From: Planctomycetaceae bacterium
Lineage (GTDB): Bacteria > Planctomycetota > Planctomycetia > Pirellulales > Thermoguttaceae
DNA length: 12,025 bases
Direction of reading: 5' to 3'
Assembly: GCA_031278315.1 (NCBI GenBank)
Contig: JAITKS010000427.1
Coordinates: 1-12,025 of the forward strand
A program made the translations under genes and the position numbers. Below the pieces are notes generated by a model. It saw only the letters and a program-made list of their open reading frames with translations. It ran no database searches and was not told the DNA's origin. Of this stretch, positions 5,270 through 11,611 are shown one piece after another (positions within the stretch are counted from its first letter, which is position 1; every line of letters starts with the position of its first letter).

Positions 5270-6202
5270 TTAGAAAAATAATTTATATGCGTTGAATGCT
5301 GGTCCTTCTACACATGTTCTTTGATATGTCCATCCGTTTGGTTCGTTTTCGTCTTTTATTTTTACGACACATCCATAACACAATCCAATTCCGCAACTCA
5401 TCGGAGTCTCCAACGATACGATACAAGGTAATTTCAATTTACTCGCAACATTAAACGTTGCCTTCAACATCGGTGATGCCCCGCAACTAAAAATATGCGT
5501 CAATTCGTCTTTTCGATAAACATGTTCCACTAGCTCTGTAACCAATCCTTTAAATCCAATCGAACCGTCATCTGTTGCTACTCGAACATCGACACCAATT
5601 TTTACGAAATCATCAAGCGGTACAACTCTGCTCTTGTTTTTTGCTCCGTATAATAGCGTAACTCTGTTTGAATCAACTTTACTCAAATTTTCAGCCAACA
5701 TCAAAAACGGCGTATGACCTACACCGCCCGCAACCAGTATTGTATGCTTCGACAACTCAATATCAAATCCTCGACCAAGCGGACCCCAAAAACGTACACG
5801 CAAACCTACAGTCAACTCCGAAAACCGCGACGTTACTCTGCCCGCAACAAGATAAATCACCTCAATAATATCATTATTATCACACGTTGTATCATTTCGT
5901 CGAACTCTGTAAATTGCAAGAGGTCTGCCCAACAATAAATCAATGTTATTAGCAAGACGAATCATAATAAATTGACCAGCCCGCACTACAGGAAAATTGC
6001 CCTCGACCGCAATCGAAAGTTTAAATGTAAAATCAGCAATACACTCATTCGCAATTACAATTCCCTCGCCGCTGCAAACCTTTCGCTGCGAACAAAACAT
6101 ACTCGAATCAATAATACCTATATCAGAATTACCGCTGCCGCCAACGGCATTAACACTCGAAATAGAATTACTGTTATCTATCAGCGGAATTTTTAAAGTC
6201 AT
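5270..6202 (-). CDS. pyrK: PyrK-type FAD/[2Fe-2S] electron-transfer subunit
   Basis: The 310-residue protein belongs to the ferredoxin-reductase-like family of PyrK, which passes electrons from dihydroorotate dehydrogenase B (PyrD) to NAD during pyrimidine synthesis. Visible parts are an FAD-binding barrel with GRPLAIYRV (92-100), a nucleotide-binding VAGGVGHTPFLML (157-169), and a C-terminal [2Fe-2S] site with C270-GIGL-C275-YG-C278 and a fourth ligand C297 in QRTCVEGPAF. The usual RPxS flavin motif has Ala instead of Ser (RPLA). The first 45 or so residues are a Ser/Asn-rich extension without family counterpart; an alternative ATG at residue 35 (6100-6098) would remove most of it. No Shine-Dalgarno helps decide. 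No pyrD lies in the window, so a role with another oxidoreductase, such as SudB/GltD-type systems, remains possible. Confidence 0.8.
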   Translation of the reverse strand: MTLKIPLIDNSNSISSVNAVGGSGNSDIGIIDSSMFCSQRKVCSGEGIVIANECIADFTFKLSIAVEGNFPVVRAGQFIMIRLANNIDLLLGRPLAIYRVRRNDTTCDNNDIIEVIYLVAGRVTSRFSELTVGLRVRFWGPLGRGFDIELSKHTILVAGGVGHTPFLMLAENLSKVDSNRVTLLYGAKNKSRVVPLDDFVKIGVDVRVATDDGSIGFKGLVTELVEHVYRKDELTHIFSCGASPMLKATFNVASKLKLPCIVSLETPMSCGIGLCYGCVVKIKDENEPNGWTYQRTCVEGPAFNAYKLFF

Positions 6203-6270
6203 CGTTATATTTGGTAATTTTAAAGATTAATCAAAAACAGTACAAATGTGTTTTAACATGCCTAGAAATA

Positions 6271-6288
6271 ATTCACTGAATATATTAC
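6271..6288 (-). repeat. Spacer-boundary motif, variant
   Basis: On the minus strand GTAATATATTCAGTGAAT, one inserted base relative to the consensus. It lies 44 bp past the prmC stop codon. Confidence 0.5.
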
Positions 6289-6332
6289 GAATTACTCAAT
6301 TTGAATTTTAACCTGAATTTTGATCACAATTT

Positions 6333-7232
6333 TTATTTCTCACAACACGTAATTCGTCCTTCGTGTAAAATTTGAATGTTATTCCATCCGGTGCCGATAA
6401 AAATTTGTTTAACTTTTTCTGCGATCATTGGGCTAATTTCTAACAGAAAAAAGCCTCCCGATTTTATTCTTGCGTATGCTTGCGCCGATAATTTTTCTAT
6501 TACTTCCGTTCCGGATTCGCCTGCTAATAGTGCGATTTTTGGTTCATAATTCTTTATGTCAACAGGAAGATTATCATACTCGTCTTGACTAACATAAGGC
6601 GGATTACTAGCAATAATATCAAATGATTTGTCCCCGATTTGATCAAATAGATCAGATAACACGAAATCTATATTGCCTAAAACTCCGGCAGACTTCGCAT
6701 TCAATTGGGCAACATCAAGAGCCTCAGGCGAAATATCAATTGCCGTTATCGATAATGATTTCAATATCCGTGAATAATTCTTTGCGACAGCAACAGCAAT
6801 TGCTCCGCTGCCTGTTCCTACATCGCAAAAATATTTCGTATTACTTGAATTGGAATTATCGTTACAATTATTATCCGCAAGAATTTTCAGTTTGTCTAAA
6901 GACTCTAAAACGAGCTGTTCAGTTTCAGGCCGAGGTATCAAGACATGAGAATTAACTTCAAATGAAATCGAATAAAACTCTTTGTTGCCGACAAGATACG
7001 CAGAAGGTTCACCAGCTCCGCGCCGTTTAACAAATTCACGAAACGTTGTGCGTTCCTGTTCCGAAGGCTCAGACGAAAAACTTGTATAAAGTTCTATCCG
7101 TTTTATTTGCATTGCTTTAGCAAGAAGAATCTGCGCTTCTAACAAAGGATTTTCAATACCTTTATTTTTAAAGAATTCTGATGTCCAATTAAGTAATCGT
7201 CCTACAGTCCATTTTTCCGCTTGTTCGCTCAT
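6333..7232 (-). CDS. prmC: PrmC, peptide chain release factor N5-glutamine methyltransferase
   Basis: PrmC (HemK) methylates the glutamine of the GGQ motif in release factors RF1 and RF2 using S-adenosylmethionine, in the cytoplasm. The 299-residue product has the full layout: an N-terminal helical domain with LLNWTSEFFKNKGIENPLLEA (14-34, shown in family form), the linker motif VLIPRPETEQLV (97-108), the SAM-binding DVGTGSGAIAVAVA (137-150), and the catalytic ASNPPYV (208-214), where NPPY holds the target glutamine. Length is normal (E. coli 277), with a small Asn/Ser-rich insertion at 120-133. prmC is often next to prfA; no release-factor gene is present here, so it stands alone. No Shine-Dalgarno precedes the ATG. 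Confidence 0.95.
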   Translation of the reverse strand: MSEQAEKWTVGRLLNWTSEFFKNKGIENPLLEAQILLAKAMQIKRIELYTSFSSEPSEQERTTFREFVKRRGAGEPSAYLVGNKEFYSISFEVNSHVLIPRPETEQLVLESLDKLKILADNNCNDNSNSSNTKYFCDVGTGSGAIAVAVAKNYSRILKSLSITAIDISPEALDVAQLNAKSAGVLGNIDFVLSDLFDQIGDKSFDIIASNPPYVSQDEYDNLPVDIKNYEPKIALLAGESGTEVIEKLSAQAYARIKSGGFFLLEISPMIAEKVKQIFIGTGWNNIQILHEGRITCCEK

Positions 7233-7253
7233 TATGATTAATTAAATTATTTT

Positions 7254-7420
7254 GTAATATTTATCTGTAATTTTGTAACTATACCTTTAGTGGTCTCTTT
7301 GGCAACTGAGGTTGTCTTGTTAAGAAAATTAGGTTTAGATAAAAATGAGGTTGTCCAAAATAAACCGAAAATCGTTAAAAATATTCCGTTAAATTCCGTT
7401 ATATTCTGCTGAAATATTAC
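7254..7420. repeat. 167-bp spacer element with inverted ends
   Basis: The left end at 7254 reads GTAATATTTATCTGTAATTTT, a loose version of the boundary motif. The right end at 7403-7420 is the exact 18-nt inverted motif. Between them are ATTCCGTTAAATTCCGTTATATTC, a tandem of ATTCCGTTAA units (7382-7404), and unremarkable AT-rich sequence. It nearly fills the prmC-moxR spacer. Confidence 0.45.
7403..7420 (-). repeat. Spacer-boundary motif, exact copy
   Basis: The minus strand reads GTAATATTTCAGCAGAAT, identical to 1047-1064. It lies 13 bp past the moxR stop codon. Confidence 0.7.
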
Positions 7421-7433
7421 CGAAAATTATATT

Positions 7434-8423
7434 TTACGGCACCGGTATTGTGCTTAGAATTTGTTCAATAATTTTTTCAGACGTTGTTTCTTCTGCTTCA
7501 GCTTCGTATGTTAGAATAATACGGTGTCTCAATACGTTGTACGCAACATCTTTGACATCTTGCGGTGTAACGTAACTTCGTCCTGCTAAGAAGGCGGCAG
7601 CTTTTGCGCCTTTACCTAGAAAAATAGTTGCTCTTGGCGATGCACCGAATTCGATTAGATGCCGAATTTGTTTTAATCCCATAGCTTCAGGAAATCTTGT
7701 TGCCCGAATAATCGAAATGATGTAATCTTTCACACTATTGTCGATATAAATTTGTTCCGTTATTTGCTGCATTTTGACAATATCCGCTTCTGTAACAACC
7801 GGTTTGACATAAATTCGCTCGTTTGTCAAAGCTCTATCTAGTATAACCCGTTCCTCTTCTTTCGACGGATAAATAACTTTCAATTTCAACATGAACCTAT
7901 CGACTTGTGCTTCCGGTAACGGATATGTTCCTTCTTGCTCAATTGGATTTTGCGTTGCCATAACAAGAAATAATCCTTCTAGCGAATAAGTTTCTTCACC
8001 GATAGTAATTTGTCGTTCTTGCATCGCTTCCAAGAGAGCCGATTGAACTTTCGACGGCGCACGATTTATTTCATCAGCAAGAACGAAATTTGCGAATATT
8101 GGTCCTTTTCGTGTTTTAAAAGTACCCTCGCTTGGCAGGTAAATCATTGTTCCGATCAAGTCTGCCGGCAGTAGGTCCGGCGTGAATTGAATTCGCTGAA
8201 ATTTTGTTGCAATTACTTCAGCTAGAGATTTAATTGCAGTAGTTTTTGCAAGTCCGGGTACGCCTTCAAGCAAAATGTGTCCGTGTGTGAGCAGTCCAAT
8301 CAAGAGACCGTTTATCATCGCTTCCTGACCGACTATCGTCCGGCCAATTTCCGCACGAATTGCGTTTATCTTGTCCATCTGACTTGTAACAAGATTACGA
8401 ATTTGTTGTATATCTTCACTCAT
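7434..8423 (-). CDS. moxR: MoxR-family AAA+ ATPase
   Basis: The 329-residue protein is a typical MoxR ATPase, a chaperone-like cytoplasmic enzyme that remodels partner proteins. Motifs are Walker A GVPGLAKTT (54-62), Walker B VLADEINRAP (114-123), sensor 1 MATQNPIEQEGTYPLPEAQ (155-173), VDRF (174-177), and a C-terminal sensor-2 region with GASPRA. The MoxR pattern GLAKT in Walker A and the EGTYPLPEAQ stretch separate it from other AAA+ groups. MoxR genes normally sit beside a DUF58 protein, VWA-domain proteins and other membrane factors; none is adjacent here, so its partner must be encoded elsewhere. The flanking spacers both hold boundary motifs. The ATG has no Shine-Dalgarno. Symbol use is at the family level; the precise subfamily is not decided. 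Confidence 0.92.
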   Translation of the reverse strand: MSEDIQQIRNLVTSQMDKINAIRAEIGRTIVGQEAMINGLLIGLLTHGHILLEGVPGLAKTTAIKSLAEVIATKFQRIQFTPDLLPADLIGTMIYLPSEGTFKTRKGPIFANFVLADEINRAPSKVQSALLEAMQERQITIGEETYSLEGLFLVMATQNPIEQEGTYPLPEAQVDRFMLKLKVIYPSKEEERVILDRALTNERIYVKPVVTEADIVKMQQITEQIYIDNSVKDYIISIIRATRFPEAMGLKQIRHLIEFGASPRATIFLGKGAKAAAFLAGRSYVTPQDVKDVAYNVLRHRIILTYEAEAEETTSEKIIEQILSTIPVP

Positions 8424-8433
8424 AATTAAATTT

Positions 8434-8460
8434 GTAATTTATCAGTGGCAACATTTTTTA
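8434..8460 (+). repeat. Spacer-boundary motif, divergent copy
   Basis: GTAATTTATCAGTGGCAAC followed by ATTTTTTA begins 11 bp upstream of the moxR start. With the inverted copy at 8586-8599 it encloses the whole 166-bp moxR-recA spacer. Confidence 0.45.
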
Positions 8461-8473
8461 GTTAATTGAATAT

Positions 8474-8497
8474 TTAGCCTCTTAGCCTCTTAGTCTC
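8474..8497 (+). repeat. Three tandem 8-bp units TTAGCCTC
   Basis: Units TTAGCCTC, TTAGCCTC and TTAGTCTC run without gaps and lead directly into a GAGACACAA hairpin. It is non-coding and its function is unknown. Confidence 0.6.
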
Positions 8498-8501
8498 TCA
8501 A

Positions 8502-8527
8502 TAGAGACACAAAGTCTTGTGTCTTTA
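8502..8527 (+). repeat. GAGACACAA hairpin repeat, copy 2
   Basis: TAGAGACACAA, the loop AGTC and TTGTGTCTTTA form the same 11-bp stem as 2820-2845, with a different loop. The arms are kept while the loop varies, as expected if the hairpin itself is what is copied or selected. Confidence 0.65.
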
Positions 8528-8571
8528 CATTGGTGATTGTACGTGTTTTAACTTGACTAGAAATATTTCAC

Positions 8572-8599
8572 TGAAAAAATTTTTTCACTGATATATTAC
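8572..8599 (-). repeat. A6T6 palindrome joined to a boundary motif
   Basis: TGAAAAAATTTTTTCA (8572-8587) is a perfect 16-nt palindrome. It runs into CACTGATATATTAC (8586-8599), which on the minus strand is GTAATATATCAGTG, a boundary-motif copy 30 bp past the recA stop codon. The A/T tracts could assist transcription termination after recA, but there is no GC stem. Confidence 0.5.
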
Positions 8600-8629
8600 G
8601 GAATATTTACTAGTAATTAAAATGGTATT

Positions 8630-9766
8630 TTACTCACTTACGTCATCACCGCCTACGGAAGTAAATAATTCGATTTCTCCGCTCTTTATCAATTTATAGA
8701 TTTCATCTCTTATTTTTTCGGTGAAATCCGGATTTTCTTTTAGATACAATTTTGCTTTTTCACGTCCTTGTGCAAGTTGTAGATCACCATAACGAAACCA
8801 TGCTCCGGACTTTGTAATAATTTTCTGTGCAGTAGCTAAATCTAAAATATCACCTTCATAACTTATTCCGCCGTTATGCATCATATCAAATTCTGCTGCA
8901 CGAAACGGCGGCGCAACTTTATTCTTTACAATTTTTGCCTTTACTCTCTGCCCAATAATCGATTCGCCCTCTTTCAATTGTGCAATTTTTCTGACATCTA
9001 TCCTACACGAACAATAGAATTTCAACGCTCTGCCTCCCGGAGTAGTTTCCGGCGAGCCAAACATCACACCAATTTTTTCACGAATCTGATTTATGAAAAT
9101 AACACACGTCTTACTTTTTGCGATAATTCCGGTTAATTTTCGTAACGATTGACTCATCAACCTTGCCTGTAATCCGACATGCGAATCACCGATTTCACCT
9201 TTTAACTCTTTCTCCGGCACTAACGCTGCAACAGAATCGACCACAACCACATCAACAGCATTTGACTTTACTAACATTTCCGTAATCCGTAAAGCTTCCT
9301 CGCCGCTGCTGGGTTGCGAAACTAAAAGGCTCTCCAAGTCAACGCCTAGCCGTTTCGCCCAGCTTGGGTCCATTGCATGTTCCGCATCAATAAATGCCGC
9401 AATACCGCCGGACTTTTGAGCATTTGCAACAATATGAAGCGTCAGCGTTGTTTTCCCGCTCGATTCGGGACCAAATATCTCAATGATCCGCCCGCGCGGT
9501 ACGCCGAAACCTCCAAGCGCAAGATCAAGCGATAAACTGCCCGTCGGAATACCAGATAAACTCGGCGTCCGATCAAGTCCGAGAGGCATTATCGCTCCCT
9601 CGCCAAATAATTTCTCTATTTGTGTTACAGCATTTTTAAGTTCGGGATTCTTATTGAATACCGTGTCAATTTTCTTAACTCGCTCCGATTTATTATCAGA
9701 TTTAGATGAATCGGCAACGGCTTTTTTCGATTCTTCTTTTTTAAGGTCTTCTACTTTTTTTGACAT
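8630..9766 (-). CDS. recA: RecA recombinase
   Basis: The 378-residue product is the RecA strand-exchange protein, which forms filaments on single-stranded DNA and activates LexA-type autocleavage. Motifs are Walker A GPESSGKTTL (99-108), AAFIDAEHAMDP (123-134), VVVVDSVAALVP (173-184), GDSHVGLQARLMSQSLRK (193-210, loop L1 region), FINQIREKIGVMFG (224-237), TTPGGRALKFY (241-251, loop L2), and KNKVAPPFRAAEFD (281-294). The N-terminal 40 residues are an extra Lys/Ser/Glu-rich tail compared with E. coli RecA, so the chosen ATG may overextend the protein; no other in-frame ATG lies between residue 1 and the core. No recX follows. No clear LexA box was found upstream, although a short GC hairpin is present (9802-9816). 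Confidence 0.97.
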   Translation of the reverse strand: MSKKVEDLKKEESKKAVADSSKSDNKSERVKKIDTVFNKNPELKNAVTQIEKLFGEGAIMPLGLDRTPSLSGIPTGSLSLDLALGGFGVPRGRIIEIFGPESSGKTTLTLHIVANAQKSGGIAAFIDAEHAMDPSWAKRLGVDLESLLVSQPSSGEEALRITEMLVKSNAVDVVVVDSVAALVPEKELKGEIGDSHVGLQARLMSQSLRKLTGIIAKSKTCVIFINQIREKIGVMFGSPETTPGGRALKFYCSCRIDVRKIAQLKEGESIIGQRVKAKIVKNKVAPPFRAAEFDMMHNGGISYEGDILDLATAQKIITKSGAWFRYGDLQLAQGREKAKLYLKENPDFTEKIRDEIYKLIKSGEIELFTSVGGDDVSE

Positions 9767-9801
9767 AATATTTTTGTTACGTATTTGTTGGTTAATAAGT
9801 T

Positions 9802-9816
9802 CAGGCGAAACGCCTG
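9802..9816 (-). repeat. GC hairpin CAGGCG-AAA-CGCCTG upstream of recA
   Basis: A 6-bp perfect stem with a three-base loop sits 36 bp upstream of the recA ATG. It could lie in the recA leader or be another REP-like unit. It does not resemble a known SOS box. Confidence 0.45.
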
Positions 9817-9844
9817 CGTTCTCGGCTAAAATAGGTTTTAGAAA

Positions 9845-9920
9845 TTCACTTAAATCTAAAAACTAAAATTACAAAATCTTCTTTCACTGTGTTCTTTGTG
9901 TTTTCTGCGGTTAATAAAAA
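9845..9920 (-). repeat. ACCACAGAGAACACAG dispersed repeat, copy 2
   Basis: On the minus strand it starts TTTATTAACCGCAGAA, continues with AACACAAAGAACACAGTG, then AAAGAAGATTTTGTAATTTT. It aligns with 2566-2635 with an insertion of about 8 bp. Confidence 0.55.
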
Positions 9921-9957
9921 AATATTCCACTGGGATATTACCTTCCGGGATATTACC
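9916..9957 (-). repeat. Two tandem boundary-motif copies (GTAATATCCC variant)
   Basis: On the minus strand GTAATATCCCGGAAG is followed by GTAATATCCCAGTGGAAT. The second copy matches the consensus at 14 of 18 positions. It abuts the ACCACAGAGAACACAG repeat. Confidence 0.5.
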
Positions 9958-9986
9958 TTGTTGTCAAAATTGCTTGACATCAACAA

Positions 9987-10010
9987 AAAGACACAAGGCA
10001 TTGCGTCTCT
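9987..10010 (-). repeat. GAGACACAA hairpin repeat, copy 3
   Basis: On the minus strand AGAGACGCAA, the loop TGCC and TTGTGTCTTT make the same stem as the other copies with one A-C mismatch. Orientation is opposite to the copies at 2820 and 8502. Confidence 0.55.
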
Positions 10011-10089
10011 ACTGACATTTTGCAATATTCCAAAAGAATCTTGCAAAGGCTTTAAAATTTTTTGAAACGATTAAAAAATGTTTTTGCAA

Positions 10090-10113
10090 ATTCGGCTGAT
10101 ATATTTATATTAC
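10090..10113 (-). repeat. Spacer-boundary motif with insertion
   Basis: On the minus strand GTAATATAAATATATCAGCC then GAAT; six extra bases split the motif. It lies 63 bp past the stop codon of the FIST gene. Confidence 0.4.
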
Positions 10114-10176
10114 TAAAATTCTAATTAGAAAAATTTCACTTACATACTATCTATCACCTTACGTACTATCAATTTT

Positions 10177-11358
10177 CTAAAAAGCGCATGCAATAAAAGT
10201 GTAGTTGTGCATTCTGCTTATTTTCTCTCCGCTTGGACTTTGCACTGGACAAAGTTCCCCGCAAGAATAACCGGTTAAATATGGAATTTTTGATTTTGCG
10301 AGAGAATCTCTCATAATTTCGAGTTCGGCAGTTGAATCTAAACCTAGTGTCCAATATCTTGCGGCACACGAGTAAATCAATAAACCGTTTGCATTTTTTT
10401 CAGCGTCCAATATTTTTTTCAAAATTTGTGAAGTAGTACGTAAAACGATTTCTTTGTTAAATCTTCCCGTGAGTAACGTAACACCATTGAATAATTCACC
10501 GCTGCAAACAGCTATATTGTCTTCATTGAATCTATTCATAGCTCTTACGACAGGAGTTGCGCCGTCTTCAAAATCCATTAATAACGGAATCATGTGAACA
10601 GAGCTTGGGTCTTTTTCATCTAGAGCTAGCCCAAGTTTAACCTTTAGATATTCAAGAATTGGAATATTATCAACAGAATAAAGTAAATTCCCCTTTGCTT
10701 CCGTAACAATACCGCGTTCTTCCCTTATGTCTTCGTCTGATATAGAGATGAGATAAAATCTTGGTATAAGATTTTTCGACTGAATCAAGATGAAAGCGAA
10801 TCTATCGTAATAATCGTTTCCGTTATATAAAATTCGAGCTGCGTGGAAGTCGTGTGTGTTATCGATCGGCATAGTTCCAAACACGGGTACACCGCCTGAG
10901 ATTTTCGATAACGTCGTTGCGACAAAATCTCCGCCGGCACCAAACGCCGCCGTTGCTAAAGGAAAATAACTAATAGCAAGAGCAGGCTTATCAGATAAAT
11001 TGGCAGCCGCTTTTTCGTAAGCCTCACGAAGAACCGTTTCATTCCGTGATGTAATCGGATTAGTTAAACCAACGGTAAAATTTACGGAGTCGCTTGTTAA
11101 TATCATTACCGTAAGAATGATTTCGCCAATTTCATCGTGTACCGCACTGCCAATCGTCGTAATTCCCGCAACAGGAAATGACAATTTATCACAAAGCGCA
11201 CGAAACACACCAGAGTCAACAAAATCAGTTGAGCAATGAATTATACCAACTTTATTTTTGAGAAGTCTTTTTTCCAACTGAAGCTGTTCAAGAACTTCCG
11301 AAATAGCAAGATCAATATCATCGACTTCATAGGTGAAAGCTGTTAATGTTGTAATCAT
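10177..11358 (-). CDS. FIST domain sensor protein
   Basis: The 393-residue protein has the two-part FIST architecture. A FIST_N region (about 35-230) contains HCSTDF, AGITTIGSAVHDEIG and FGAGGDFVATTLSKISGG, and a FIST_C region (about 235-390) contains LLIYSCAARYWTLGLD (326-341), TGYSCGELCP (362-371) and the closing HNYTFIACAF. FIST domains are intracellular small-ligand sensors, possibly for amino acids, usually found with kinases, cyclases or chemoreceptors. This protein has only the sensor domains and no signalling gene is adjacent, so it may work with partners encoded elsewhere. No signal peptide is visible. No Shine-Dalgarno precedes the ATG; upstream there are 177 bp of AT-rich sequence before tRNA-Pro, with repeated TCTGTCTGTTA and TATCAGTTTATATATCAG stretches. 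Confidence 0.85.
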   Translation of the reverse strand: MITTLTAFTYEVDDIDLAISEVLEQLQLEKRLLKNKVGIIHCSTDFVDSGVFRALCDKLSFPVAGITTIGSAVHDEIGEIILTVMILTSDSVNFTVGLTNPITSRNETVLREAYEKAAANLSDKPALAISYFPLATAAFGAGGDFVATTLSKISGGVPVFGTMPIDNTHDFHAARILYNGNDYYDRFAFILIQSKNLIPRFYLISISDEDIREERGIVTEAKGNLLYSVDNIPILEYLKVKLGLALDEKDPSSVHMIPLLMDFEDGATPVVRAMNRFNEDNIAVCSGELFNGVTLLTGRFNKEIVLRTTSQILKKILDAEKNANGLLIYSCAARYWTLGLDSTAELEIMRDSLAKSKIPYLTGYSCGELCPVQSPSGEKISRMHNYTFIACAF

Positions 11359-11535
11359 TTTTCTGTTGTAATTGTTGAAGTGGTTGTTAAATTATGATTT
11401 TGAATTTCACGTTCTGTCTGTTACATTCTGTCTGTTATTTCTTTCTGTTTATCTATCAGTTTATATATCAGACAAGACCGGCTTATAATCAACTAATTCA
11501 AAACACACACTTGTTTTTTTAAGGTTAAAGAATAA

Positions 11536-11611
11536 TCGGGGCGAAAGGATTTGAACCTTCGACCTTCTGACCCCCAGTCAGACGCGCTAAACCAGGCTGC
11601 GCCACGCCCCG
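11536..11611 (-). tRNA. tRNA-Pro, anticodon GGG
   Basis: The minus strand folds into a complete cloverleaf. The acceptor stem CGGGGCG/CGCCCCG has 7 perfect pairs, and the D arm includes GCGC...GCGC. The anticodon stem TCTGA/TCAGA has the loop CTGGGGG giving anticodon GGG, and the T arm is AAGG-TTCAAAT-CCTT within a longer stem. GGG reads proline codons CCC and CCU. Position 73 is A and CCA is not encoded, so it must be added enzymatically. It is transcribed in the same direction as the FIST gene, 177 bp upstream of it. Confidence 0.95.

Larger units (their letters stand above)
9767..10176. other. 410-bp spacer of repeats upstream of recA, no gene supported
   Basis: It contains a CAGGCG-AAA-CGCCTG hairpin (9802-9816), copy 2 of the ACCACAGAGAACACAG repeat (about 9845-9920), two overlapping boundary-motif copies (9916-9957), a GAGACACAA hairpin (about 9987-10010) and a stretched boundary motif (10090-10113). 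A perfect palindrome TTCTAATTAGAA lies at 10119-10130. A 66-codon frame at 9846-10046 runs through these repeats and has no protein-like features, so it is not called. Confidence 0.6.

Noticed and set aside
9483..9866. 127-codon plus-strand ORF
   Set aside because: Mostly antisense to recA; the open frame is explained by recA codon usage.
9767..9870. LexA/SOS box in front of recA
   Set aside because: No convincing dyad of a known SOS-box type was found; the only symmetry is a compact CAGGCG-AAA-CGCCTG hairpin.
9846..10046. 66-codon minus-strand ORF upstream of recA
   Set aside because: It runs through three dispersed repeats, has no protein-like features and no ribosome site.
10169..10369. 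66-codon minus-strand ORF rich in Arg/Lys
   Set aside because: It overlaps the 3' end of the FIST gene in another frame; the FIST_C motifs establish the true frame.
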